From Pedobacter sp. SL55 (GTDB taxonomy: Bacteria; Bacteroidota; Bacteroidia; Sphingobacteriales; Sphingobacteriaceae), in assembly GCF_026625705.1 (NCBI RefSeq), contig NZ_CP113059.1, positions 3,534,001 to 3,598,000 of the forward strand: 64,000 bases of DNA, read 5' to 3'. This document shows positions 16,248 through 24,478 of the stretch, in pieces. The notes below the pieces were generated by a model. The model had not been told where the DNA came from, did not search any database, and saw only the letters and a program-made list of their open reading frames with translations. The translations under genes and the position numbers were made by a program. How positions within the stretch are numbered: position 1 is the stretch's first letter; every line of letters begins with the position of its first letter.

Positions 16248-17762
16248 TTAAGCTTCTTTTAATTGGCTTACATTAAGCTTAGCCAAAGCTGATGATATGC
16301 CATTATTAACGATTTCTGTATATAAGACCGTAACCTCGGGTATAAATCCCATCAACTGGTTTAAATTTACATTCCAAATGTTTTCATCTGTTAAAACTTG
16401 TTCCACAAAATCATTTGGATTTTGGCTATATTTTTCAAATAAATAAGGTGCAGAGTCATCGTTTAACCGATAACTCGCACCATTATCCAAACCAAAATAT
16501 AGACCGTTCTCTTCTCTCTGCGGGCGAGAGAAGGCCAAGTAAGCAGCAAAACCTAAAGCAATATGCGCTGGAACTTGGTTAAATATTTTATAATAATTTA
16601 GCAACAATGGAAGAATACGGATTTTCATCTTCATTGTGTACTGAAATGCAATGCTAGACCAAAAATGCTCGATAGATGGATTAGCAAAACGATCTTTCAC
16701 TGCATTTGCGAAAGCATCGTTCTGTTTCTTATCTACCTCGTAAGGAATTGCTGGGCCAATTTCTGTAGCCATTAACGTTTCGATGTAGTTGCTCATCAGC
16801 TCATTGCTCATCGCATTTTTTACGGTATCAATGCCTAATAAAAAAGCAATACCCGAACTTAAAGTATGCGTACCATTCAACAAGCGTACTTTTAATTCTC
16901 TGTAAATTTCGATGTCTTCGGCAATAATCACACCTTCGTCAACTGTTGCAAAAGAAAGCATATCAGCTACGTGTTTGCCACCTTCAATAGCCCACAGGCG
17001 ATAAGGTTCGGTCATCGACAACAAATTATCTTCGTAACCTAATTCTTCTTGTAAGGCTGCAAAAGTTGCTACATCTGGCTTACCCGGCACAATTCTATCT
17101 ACCAAGGAATTGCAAAAAGTATTTGCTTGCGCCAACCAAGCGATAAAGTTTGCTTCTAATTGATTGTGATGTGCCAATTTAAAAACGATTTCGCCCAATT
17201 TAGTTCCATTATCTGGAATGAGTTCGGTAGCAATAATTACTAAACCTTTACTATTATCGCCATTAAAAGCTTTGAAACGTTCGTATAAAACAGCTAATAA
17301 TTTTGCTGGAAATGAAGTTGGCGGATTACTGTCAATACTTTCTTCTACGTACTGAATACCTACTTCTGTTGTGTTAGAAACCACAATTTGCAGTTGTTCT
17401 GATTTAGCAATCTCTAAAATCGCTTGCCAATCTTTTTCGGCTGCAATTACCCTACTAATGGCCGATGAAATGATGTTTTCTGAAACTGGCTGTCCGTTTT
17501 CGATACCACGAACACAAAGCGTATACAATGCATCTTGCTGATCGAACTCGGAAGTATTGTTACCCGTAGATTTTACTACCGCAACGCGACCGTTAAAAAC
17601 TCCCTCACGATTAGCTTTATCAATAAAATAATCTGGCAAACCACGTAATAATACGCCCGTTCCAAACTGCAAAACTTTTTCTGGTAATTCGAAGATTTTG
17701 ACATTTGGCGCAAAAACGTTTTCGGTGTTAATTAAACTTAGATTATCTTTTGATAAAATCAT
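16248..17762 (-). CDS. uxaB: Tagaturonate reductase (altronate oxidoreductase)
   Basis: A 504-residue long-chain polyol dehydrogenase family enzyme reducing tagaturonate to altronate with NADH. The N-terminal QFGTGVLLRG nucleotide motif and the catalytic KVRLLNGTHTLSS block (Lys-x5-Asn-Gly-x-His) are present. It is the first gene of the hexuronate operon. A 16-bp palindrome TCGTTCCCGAGAACGA lies about 134 bp upstream of the start. Confidence 0.93.
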   Translation of the reverse strand: MILSKDNLSLINTENVFAPNVKIFELPEKVLQFGTGVLLRGLPDYFIDKANREGVFNGRVAVVKSTGNNTSEFDQQDALYTLCVRGIENGQPVSENIISSAISRVIAAEKDWQAILEIAKSEQLQIVVSNTTEVGIQYVEESIDSNPPTSFPAKLLAVLYERFKAFNGDNSKGLVIIATELIPDNGTKLGEIVFKLAHHNQLEANFIAWLAQANTFCNSLVDRIVPGKPDVATFAALQEELGYEDNLLSMTEPYRLWAIEGGKHVADMLSFATVDEGVIIAEDIEIYRELKVRLLNGTHTLSSGIAFLLGIDTVKNAMSNELMSNYIETLMATEIGPAIPYEVDKKQNDAFANAVKDRFANPSIEHFWSSIAFQYTMKMKIRILPLLLNYYKIFNQVPAHIALGFAAYLAFSRPQREENGLYFGLDNGASYRLNDDSAPYLFEKYSQNPNDFVEQVLTDENIWNVNLNQLMGFIPEVTVLYTEIVNNGISSALAKLNVSQLKEA

Positions 17763-17895
17763 TTCTTTACAAGCTTTTCAAATTATTTTTTTTGCCGGTA
17801 AAGAATTGTGAAGTACCCTTACTGGCATTTGGTTGAAACAATTCTACATAATTTATGCTAGTAAAACCTTGATTTTAGTGCAAATATTTGCGCAA

Positions 17896-17911
17896 TCGTT
17901 CCCGAGAACGA
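17896..17911. promoter_or_regulatory. Palindromic candidate operator upstream of the hexuronate operon
   Basis: TCGTTC-CCGA-GAACGA is a 16-bp inverted repeat embedded in GCGCAA...GGGG flanks, upstream of uxaB. The form resembles operators of LacI-family regulators. No regulator gene is present in this part of the window. Confidence 0.4.
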
Positions 17912-17985
17912 GGGGCAAATTGAAGCGGGGCTAGATTAGATTTTTAAATGCACTTACAACCGTAACTACAGTTGAAATTTATTAA

Positions 17986-18738
17986 TCAATTTCTTTTATA
18001 TTTTAGGCTATTTGGTACATAGGGCAAACTCTCGACCACACTAAAGCCCAAACTATCTAGGTTTTTGCTTTGTGCTACGCCCATTCTGTGATATGGCTGT
18101 TCGTACTTTGTTTTCTTACCATTAGTACCTTTTCTTGCAACGCGTTGTAGCATAGCAGCATTAGTATTTGCATTCGTGCTTTCCTGATACACATCGGCCA
18201 ACCATTCCCAAATTTTACCATTAGCCTTTAGTATGGCATCGTTATTCCACGTTTGTGTATAGTTAAATAGATTATTCTTTTTTTGTACGTTTAAATGGCC
18301 ACCTTTTGCTGCATATTCCCATTCGGCTTCGGTTGGCAAGCGATATTTCTTACCCGTTTCCTTACTTAGCCACTTGCAATAATTTTGCGCATCTTCCCAG
18401 GAAACATTTACCATAAGATCTTTTGCGGTGTGATTATTAGGTAAGCTTGGCATTTTTACCCCGATGTTGTAACAATATTTTTGATACTGCTTAACTGTTA
18501 CCGGAGTTTTGGATATTACAAACCCCATGATACTTACCTGCCTAGGTGCATTTAAGTGAGTGGCGCTATCTACTGCTAAATTACCCATCATAAATGTACC
18601 GCCTTTTACTTTTACCATTTTAGGATACTCTTGTGCTACCGCTGTTGATATCGCTAAAAGTGACCAAAGCAGGGAGATCATTGAAAATAGCTTCACAAAG
18701 CTTAATTTAAGCTTTTTTCGAATTTTTGTTTGCTCCAC
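17986..18738 (-). CDS. Exported protein with formylglycine-generating-enzyme/SUMF1 fold
   Basis: A 250-residue protein with a hydrophobic segment at about 14-35 ending in VAQ, then the SUMF1 domain: [39 protein letters not shown] and [16 protein letters not shown]. The sequence after residue 170 is short and diverged, and the catalytic cysteine pattern of true FGE enzymes is not evident. A structural or binding role as in GldJ/GldK-like proteins is therefore more likely than sulfatase activation. It is the last of four overlapping genes; its start overlaps the preceding gene by 37 bp. The precise function is unknown. Confidence 0.75.
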   Translation of the reverse strand: MEQTKIRKKLKLSFVKLFSMISLLWSLLAISTAVAQEYPKMVKVKGGTFMMGNLAVDSATHLNAPRQVSIMGFVISKTPVTVKQYQKYCYNIGVKMPSLPNNHTAKDLMVNVSWEDAQNYCKWLSKETGKKYRLPTEAEWEYAAKGGHLNVQKKNNLFNYTQTWNNDAILKANGKIWEWLADVYQESTNANTNAAMLQRVARKGTNGKKTKYEQPYHRMGVAQSKNLDSLGFSVVESLPYVPNSLKYKRN

Positions 18739-19154
18739 TTTGCGTAGTAGTTTATTTTATCGACTAATGGTGGTATGTGCTGATTCATATATTTTATTTC
18801 GCCCAAACTGCTAGCATTAATCACAAAGCCAGCCTGCTTTACATCCATCTTATAAATTGCAGCCGATTGAACAATAAAATGAAATTGCCTAATTAGATTT
18901 TCAGTTTCATTTTTGTTTGCCTCTTTGCTCAAATATTTTTTAAACCTGCTTTCTTGCAAGACACCAATTTTAATGAGGCTATCTAGCTTTTCAATTTTAT
19001 GTTTTATTGCGAACTCTTTGGCATTGATAACCTCTTTTATAGTTAACAAATAGTTTTTTATAGCCATTAAACTGTCTACATTTTTTATTGTTTGCGATTT
19101 AGCACCAAGCGCTGCGAACAACAAAACCAAAGCAAAAATTGATTTTTTAATCAC
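18702..19154 (-). CDS. Exported hypothetical protein
   Basis: 150 residues, with a signal peptide ([21 protein letters not shown]) followed by a mostly helical, Lys/Glu-rich chain. No family was recognised. It overlaps its upstream neighbour by 8 bp and its downstream neighbour by 37 bp, so it is part of the four-gene exported-protein unit and probably cotranslated with it. Confidence 0.65.
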   Translation of the reverse strand: MIKKSIFALVLLFAALGAKSQTIKNVDSLMAIKNYLLTIKEVINAKEFAIKHKIEKLDSLIKIGVLQESRFKKYLSKEANKNETENLIRQFHFIVQSAAIYKMDVKQAGFVINASSLGEIKYMNQHIPPLVDKINYYAKWSKQKFEKSLN

Positions 19155-19719
19155 ACCACCTTGCCTTTTTAATTGAAACGCCTAATTTATCAAAAGCTTT
19201 AATGATATCATCTGCCAAATATTCATTTTGCTTTTCGTAAGATAAATGCAGAAAAAACAAGTCGCTATAATTTACGTCTGTTGTACCGTTTTCACTTTTA
19301 CGAGAAATTTTTACGGCACTAGGCGTGGTTTCAAAAACAATATTGATATCTTTTGCTACAGCGATGATTTTGTTTAGTTCAATTTCTTGTTTTTCGACAT
19401 AGGTACTATCATTGCTGCTTTGCTTCTTTCTAAATTCTAAGGTTAAAATTTTAAGATTAGTTTGCACAATTTGAATTACCTCCCCTTTTTCGTTAGTAAC
19501 TGGCATGGTTAAAATGCTATCTTTAATACTGTAACCATTAACCATTTCAAACTTTTCGCCTCTGTAGTTTATGGTATCTTTCTGTGCTACTAGCTCACGC
19601 TGTAATTGTTTGTTTAACAGATTGAAAAGCTGTTTATCTTGTGAAAAAAGTTTAACAGATGAGGCACAATTAATTAATATAAAAACAGTTATACAAATTT
19701 TTAAGAAAGAGCTCGTCAT
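19147..19719 (-). CDS. Exported hypothetical protein
   Basis: 190 residues, with an N-terminal hydrophobic segment (about residues 5-22) likely to be a signal peptide, then alternating polar and hydrophobic segments. No known domain was recognised. It starts one base after the stop of the 524-residue coiled-coil protein and overlaps the next gene by 8 bp. The tight packing suggests the four products act together in the envelope. Confidence 0.65.
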   Translation of the reverse strand: MTSSFLKICITVFILINCASSVKLFSQDKQLFNLLNKQLQRELVAQKDTINYRGEKFEMVNGYSIKDSILTMPVTNEKGEVIQIVQTNLKILTLEFRKKQSSNDSTYVEKQEIELNKIIAVAKDINIVFETTPSAVKISRKSENGTTDVNYSDLFFLHLSYEKQNEYLADDIIKAFDKLGVSIKKARWCD

Positions 19720-19720
19720 T

Positions 19721-21295
19721 TTATAAATCTAACCCTAAAGATAACATCCAATATCTATGCTGCACCATCTTGCTGCTATCAAAATCTTGCGCAATCCATT
19801 TGCCTTCTACAGTCCCTACATTATAACCTTGAATAGCGCCTTTTTCTGAAGCTGCGTTAGCCTGTTTGTCTACCTTAAAAGATTTAAACAACGCCCCCAC
19901 GCTGCCACTTAAATAAACTATACCGAACCTAAAACCTACTTTACCTTGTACAGAAGGAAATGCTGTGAATGGCATAACTGGTGCAGTATCAGAAAAATTA
20001 AAGCCCATATTGGCCTCAGGCGTAAGTTGCAGATAAATATTTTTTTGCGGCCATAAAGTTAAAGACGGACCTACCGAAATGGAGAAAACATTAATATTAT
20101 CAAAGTTTGCTGATTTAGTTACGTCCCATTTACTTCCATTATCTGCTTCGAAACTATAATTTAATGTACGTGTGGGCAGTCTCATTATGTTACTCATTAT
20201 GGATAAATCTAAGCTAAAAGCCTTTTCATCGTAAGAATCGGAAGTTCCTAATTGAAACCGATGATAATAAGTGCTGTTTTTAGCGTCGATAAACTGACCA
20301 TAGCCGTAGGTCCAAGGCGTAGAAGTAAGGGTAGAAATTGTACTAACTACAGCCTCAGATATAGCTGTAGCTGCCAAGCCATTATCAATTTCGGTTTTCC
20401 AAGCATAGTTTAGCGGAACTTTATTGTAGCAAGTATAATTTTCGTAAGCCCTTTTTGCATCCTCCCAGCCTTGGTTGGTTCGTTTACTTCTAGCCTTAAC
20501 CACTAGCTGTTCAACAATATTATATTGCCCCACACAATAAAGATAAGCCTTGTATTCTCTATCTTCCTCTTCTTTAGTTTTTACTTTTTTTACTTCTTTC
20601 TTAACTTCTACAGGTTTCTCTAACAAGTTTTTTTCTACCTCAGCTAGTTTTTTCTCTTCTTCTAATGCTTGTCTCTTTTGTGCATCCTGTTCGTTTTTTA
20701 ATTTCTCATCAAGTGCTTTTTTTTCACTTTCGATGCGCTCTTTCTCTAAACGTTCTGCATCTAATCTCTCTTGTTCCTGGCGTTCTTTCTCTAGATTTTC
20801 TTTTTCGAGCCTTTGTTTCTCAATTCTTTCTTTCTCTTGCTGTATTTTTTCTTTCGCTAAACGTTCTTTTTCTAACCTTTCTCGTTCAATTTTTTCTCTT
20901 TCTTCTCTTTCTTTTTCTGAAATGTTTTCAACTTTCATCTCTACTAGGTAGGCATTACTAACCGAATTACCCGACTTAACGCAATCCTTTGTATAGATAC
21001 TGCCTGTAAAACCACCATCAGCAGTTTCTTGCCCCGCTGATAAAGTGAAACTTTTGGTGCCAGATTTGTAACCGCTACATTTATCTACTACCCTATAGGT
21101 TATTGTAATTTTAAGCTTAGACTGTGTATGGTTTTTAACCACCAGATTATACTTCTGATAACTTGCTGGATCTGCATCGTTAACTAGCATTTTAGCAGAA
21201 ACACCGCTATAAGTACTATTTAAAAGATAAGTTTGCTGAGCATTTACATTATAGCTTATAAATAAAATTAAGCAGAGATAAATAATTTTTTTCAC
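19721..21295 (-). CDS. Outer-membrane-type protein with long charged coiled coil
   Basis: A 524-residue protein with a signal peptide (about 1-19, ending VNAQ), a beta-rich N-terminal domain (20-125), an uninterrupted Glu/Lys/Arg-rich helix (about 130-245) likely to form a coiled coil, a linker with several Cys and Tyr residues (about 250-290), and a C-terminal half rich in amphipathic strands ending in WMLSLGLDL, as in an outer-membrane barrel. It leads the four-gene unit that ends with the SUMF1-fold protein. A scaffold or periplasm-spanning outer-membrane role is inferred from architecture only. Confidence 0.7.
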   Translation of the reverse strand: MKKIIYLCLILFISYNVNAQQTYLLNSTYSGVSAKMLVNDADPASYQKYNLVVKNHTQSKLKITITYRVVDKCSGYKSGTKSFTLSAGQETADGGFTGSIYTKDCVKSGNSVSNAYLVEMKVENISEKEREEREKIERERLEKERLAKEKIQQEKERIEKQRLEKENLEKERQEQERLDAERLEKERIESEKKALDEKLKNEQDAQKRQALEEEKKLAEVEKNLLEKPVEVKKEVKKVKTKEEEDREYKAYLYCVGQYNIVEQLVVKARSKRTNQGWEDAKRAYENYTCYNKVPLNYAWKTEIDNGLAATAISEAVVSTISTLTSTPWTYGYGQFIDAKNSTYYHRFQLGTSDSYDEKAFSLDLSIMSNIMRLPTRTLNYSFEADNGSKWDVTKSANFDNINVFSISVGPSLTLWPQKNIYLQLTPEANMGFNFSDTAPVMPFTAFPSVQGKVGFRFGIVYLSGSVGALFKSFKVDKQANAASEKGAIQGYNVGTVEGKWIAQDFDSSKMVQHRYWMLSLGLDL

Positions 21296-21385
21296 GTACG
21301 TTTAGATTAAAGATTTCTACCGAAATTACGCACAACGAGAAAAGCTAAAAATACCTAAAAATAATGATTTTTACCGATCAGTTTA

Positions 21386-21393
21386 TATATTTG
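21386..21393 (+). promoter_or_regulatory. Candidate -7 box for yceH
   Basis: TATATTTG matches TAnnTTTG and lies 26 bp before the yceH start codon. The -33 region is only T-rich. Confidence 0.35.
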
Positions 21394-21418
21394 AAAACCG
21401 CATATAAGTAGAATCAAA

Positions 21419-22072
21419 ATGGAAAACGAAATCAAAATACCTGTACTGAGTGCCGAACAAATTAGGGTTTTAGGCGCTTTAATGGAGAAAGCCAAAACCA
21501 CGCCAGATTATTACCCGATGACGATGAATGGTTTGGTAAGTGCTTGTAACCAGAAAACATCGAGAAAACCTGTGGTTAATTACGATGAAGAAACTATCGG
21601 TGCTGCTCTAAACTCCTTAAAAATAGGCGGACTGATTTCTACGTCTACCGGAGGTTCGAGCAGAGCTACTAAATACAAGCACAATTTTGCCATCGTTTAT
21701 CCTATTTTACCTTCGGAAGTAGCAGTAATGTGTTTACTGTTTTTACGTGGGCCACAAACTCCTGGAGAAATCAACACCAACTCTGGCAGATTGTATGAGT
21801 TTGAAACATTGGAAGAAGTGAACCAAACGCTAGACAAATTAGCTGGCGAAGGTTATCTTAAACAATTACCCAAACGTCCCGGACAAAAAGAACAACGTTA
21901 TGCGCATCTTTTTGCTGGCGATGTAGCGTTTATTGAAGATGATTTTGTTAAAGATGAAATGACTGGCAAATCAAATTCTGCCTTGGAAGAAAGAGTGGTA
22001 AAATTAGAAACTGAACTGGCGGAACTGAAAGAGAGTCTAGCTAAACTAATGGCCGAACTTGGCGTGGAATAG
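21419..22072 (+). CDS. YceH family protein (DUF480)
   Basis: A 217-residue protein with two winged-helix-like domains (about 10-95 and 100-185) characteristic of YceH/DUF480, including VLGALMEKAKTTPDYYPMT and LRGPQTPGEIN. The C-terminal 25 residues form a short coiled coil. The fold suggests DNA binding, but no function is established for the family. It is monocistronic, facing away from the four-gene unit. Confidence 0.88.
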   Translation: MENEIKIPVLSAEQIRVLGALMEKAKTTPDYYPMTMNGLVSACNQKTSRKPVVNYDEETIGAALNSLKIGGLISTSTGGSSRATKYKHNFAIVYPILPSEVAVMCLLFLRGPQTPGEINTNSGRLYEFETLEEVNQTLDKLAGEGYLKQLPKRPGQKEQRYAHLFAGDVAFIEDDFVKDEMTGKSNSALEERVVKLETELAELKESLAKLMAELGVE

Positions 22073-22140
22073 TTGTTGTGGCTTACCATTTAAAAGGCTT
22101 TTTAGACTCCATACGTATATTTTACAAATGTGCCTAACAG

Positions 22141-22331
22141 TTTTTTACCATATAAGAAATATAAGATAGCATAATTCAGCCTAAAATACATTTACTTATA
22201 TTTCCTTAAATGCCCTATATGGTTCACATCTTTTTTACCATATAAGAAATATAAGCTACATATAAGGTAGCGTAATTCAGCCTAAAATACATTTACTTAT
22301 ATTTCCTTAAATGCCTTATATAGTTCACATC
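22141..22331. repeat. Two tandem copies of an AT-rich ACCATATAAG...CTTATATTTCC repeat
   Basis: Copy 1 is 22141-22230 (90 bp) and copy 2 is 22231-22331 (101 bp, with an extra CTACATATAAG-like segment). A third copy begins (TTTTTTACC, 22332-22340) and breaks off. Within each copy the left ACCATATAAG...AAATATAAG is imperfectly inverted as CTTATATTT...CTATATGG on the right. Similar ATATAAG repeats are common in Bacteroidota. The array sits immediately 3' of the GxxExxY gene, and degraded copies lie at 22385-22411 and 23000-23031. Confidence 0.8.
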
Positions 22332-22435
22332 TTTTTTACCGAGTAAAAATAGTTGGTTCATATTTAGCTCAAAATTACTATTGCTCACTTAAATGCTTGA
22401 TATAGCTAACTAATTATTTAAACCTTATAAACACT

Positions 22436-22840
22436 TCAATAAAGTTCTTCATATAATTCATTAACATAAGTTTTTTGGCCTTCTTTAAAGATATGAGAAC
22501 AATTAAAGTTGATCATCAACCCTATCGGCAATTTCAATAACTTCATGTAAGTCATTAGTTTAGCAATATGAATTGGCTGCACCGCATCAACGGACTTAAA
22601 TTCCACAATCAATGCATCTTCAACTAGTAAATCACATCTTAAATCTACATCCATGTACAAACCTTTATAGTTTACAGGAATTGTTAATTCGGATTTAAAA
22701 TTGATATTTCGTAGTATTAGCTCATGCACCATACATTTATGGTACACACTTTCTAATAAACCTGGGCCTAAAGCTATGTGAACCTCGATTGCGGCGCCAT
22801 TAACTTTATAAATTAAATCTGTTAGGTAGGCTCTTGTCAT
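22436..22840 (-). CDS. GxxExxY family protein (PD-(D/E)xK nuclease-like)
   Basis: 134 residues. The family signature GLLESVY is at 27-33 and a PD-(D/E)xK-like core is visible as Asp70, then Glu80-Phe-Lys82 in CDLLVEDALIVEFK. This matches PF13366, a family of unknown function with a restriction-endonuclease-like fold. It is transcribed toward the tandem ATATAAG repeats and has another degraded copy on its other side, so the gene is nested in repeat sequence. In many genomes members of this family lie next to palindromic dispersed repeats (general knowledge, not checked here). Whether it cuts DNA is not known. Confidence 0.85.
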   Translation of the reverse strand: MTRAYLTDLIYKVNGAAIEVHIALGPGLLESVYHKCMVHELILRNINFKSELTIPVNYKGLYMDVDLRCDLLVEDALIVEFKSVDAVQPIHIAKLMTYMKLLKLPIGLMINFNCSHIFKEGQKTYVNELYEELY

Positions 22841-22999
22841 CTCTTTAAATTTTTACTAAGCAATATAAAGAGATAAAACCAGATTTAAGAACTAGTTAAA
22901 ACAAATATAAAAAACTAACAATCAGTAAATTAAATTATTATGCATTGAAAAAGAATGATTCAATAATTATAATCTAAGCAAAATAATCAACTGCTAGTC

Positions 23000-23031
23000 T
23001 TTATATTTCCTTAAATATTTTATATCGTTAC
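23000..23031. repeat. Degraded ATATAAG-type repeat on the 5' side of the GxxExxY gene
   Basis: TTTATATTTCCTTAAAT followed by a TATAT-TT-CA end matches the right half of the repeats at 22141-22331 in the same orientation, with several substitutions. It abuts the stop of the NlpC/P60 gene. Confidence 0.6.
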
Positions 23032-23034
23032 AGC

Positions 23035-23814
23035 CTAAACAAATCGCTTAATTACCCTCAGCTTATGTGTATACTTTTCTAGTTCCTTATTGTAAATCCC
23101 TTGATTATCTATAGGGTCTATGCGCACTTTACCTGCCGAATGTATAATTTGATCGTTACTTAACATCATGCCTACGTGGGTAATTTTACCTTCTTCGTTA
23201 TCAAAAAAGGCCAAATCTCCCATCTTTGCTGAGGATAAAAAATCTACCAGCTGTCCTTGTTCTACTTGCTGCGAGGCATCTCTGCGTAAACTTAAACCCA
23301 ACAGTTTGTAAACGGTTTGTACAAATCCAGAGCAATCTATGCCAAAAAAAGTGCGGCCGCCCCACAGGTAAGGAGAGTTTAAAAAGAACTTGGCTGTTGC
23401 TTCTACTTTTGCTTCAAACGTTGATGGATTAGGTATAAAAGGTTCAGTTTTTACTTCAAACCTATGATCTCCTAAGTAGCAGTAACCGTTTTCGTAAAAT
23501 GGCAAAGTACTTCCCGGACTTAAATAGTAAACTGTGCCAGCGTCGTCAACCAAACGGTTATCGAAAGTTAATGCAGTGAGGTATTTATAGCTAGCCTCAT
23601 CATTATATTGCAAAGCCGTTAGTGCTTGCAACTGTTTGTGGTCCATCCAACCTTCGTAATGATCATGTTTAGTTCTTACGAAGCACCATTTTTCTGCTTT
23701 TTCTAATACAACAACTCTATCACCAAACAATAACTGCGAAACAATTTCACTACTATCAGTAGGTTCTTTTCTAAGTGGGGCAACCGAAATTCGGCAAACG
23801 TGATATCCTTCCAT
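23035..23814 (-). CDS. C40 family (NlpC/P60) cell-wall peptidase with SH3-like domain
   Basis: A 259-residue protein, with an N-terminal SH3-like region (about 8-60, RKEPTDSSEIVSQLLFGD) and a C-terminal NlpC/P60 domain. The catalytic Cys161 is in GIDCSGFV, His213 is in THVGMML, and a further polar residue region follows around His225. It is expected to cleave gamma-D-Glu-diaminopimelate or related bonds in peptidoglycan stem peptides. No clear signal peptide is present, so it may act on recycled cytosolic muropeptides, as for other Bacteroidota dipeptidyl-peptidase VI-like enzymes. Confidence 0.9.
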   Translation of the reverse strand: MEGYHVCRISVAPLRKEPTDSSEIVSQLLFGDRVVVLEKAEKWCFVRTKHDHYEGWMDHKQLQALTALQYNDEASYKYLTALTFDNRLVDDAGTVYYLSPGSTLPFYENGYCYLGDHRFEVKTEPFIPNPSTFEAKVEATAKFFLNSPYLWGGRTFFGIDCSGFVQTVYKLLGLSLRRDASQQVEQGQLVDFLSSAKMGDLAFFDNEEGKITHVGMMLSNDQIIHSAGKVRIDPIDNQGIYNKELEKYTHKLRVIKRFV

Positions 23815-23937
23815 ATTGATTTATCAAAGGTAAAAATAAGTTAATTTTATGATAAACATCAGCAAATTTTATGTCTATGATTATAAACTTTAACACTCAT
23901 TTTTTGTTAAATTAGTAGAAACAAAACAATTAAGGCC

Positions 23938-24387
23938 ATGAATTATAAAAGAATTTTAATAGCTGTAGACAATAGCGTTTCGGCAGAAAAAGCAGCGAAA
24001 GTTGGTTATGAAATGGCTACGCTTTATGGTGCCGAGGTTGCATTGCTTAACATTGTAGAACCTGCCCCTCCTATTGCCAACCCAGATTTTGGCTTTACGC
24101 CAGCCATTATAGATCTTTACGATAATAGCGTAGAAAACAGCCACATTTTATTAAAGGAGATAGAAAATAAGTTTGGCAATAACACCCAAACCACGTACCT
24201 CTCGGTAATGGATACGGCAACCAATGGCATTTTGCAACAATCTGAAGAATGGCAGGCCGATTTAATTGTGCTTGGTACACATGGCAGAACGGGTTTGAAC
24301 CATTTTTTAATGGGTAGCGTAGCCGAACACGTGGCCAGAAAATCTGCTTGTCCGGTTTTAATTGTACCCAACAAAGCAGAAGTGTAA
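23938..24387 (+). CDS. Universal stress protein (UspA family)
   Basis: 149 residues, single USP domain. It begins YKRILIAVDNS and ends with the ATP-binding loop GTHGRTGLNHFLMGSVAE followed by CPVLIV. This is the nucleotide-binding subtype. It is a monocistronic gene between two - strand genes. Confidence 0.93.
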   Translation: MNYKRILIAVDNSVSAEKAAKVGYEMATLYGAEVALLNIVEPAPPIANPDFGFTPAIIDLYDNSVENSHILLKEIENKFGNNTQTTYLSVMDTATNGILQQSEEWQADLIVLGTHGRTGLNHFLMGSVAEHVARKSACPVLIVPNKAEV

Positions 24388-24478
24388 ATAATTGAGGCAC
24401 ATATTAGGCTAATCAGTAAAAAAAGTGGGCGAAATCCATCGTATCCACTTTTAATATTAACTTTACCTAAAAATTAAA

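Noticed and set aside
20550..20961. Two + strand frames of 133 and 98 codons rich in Ser, Phe and Leu
   Set aside because: They are the antisense reading of the Glu/Lys-rich coiled-coil coding region and have its low-complexity bias.
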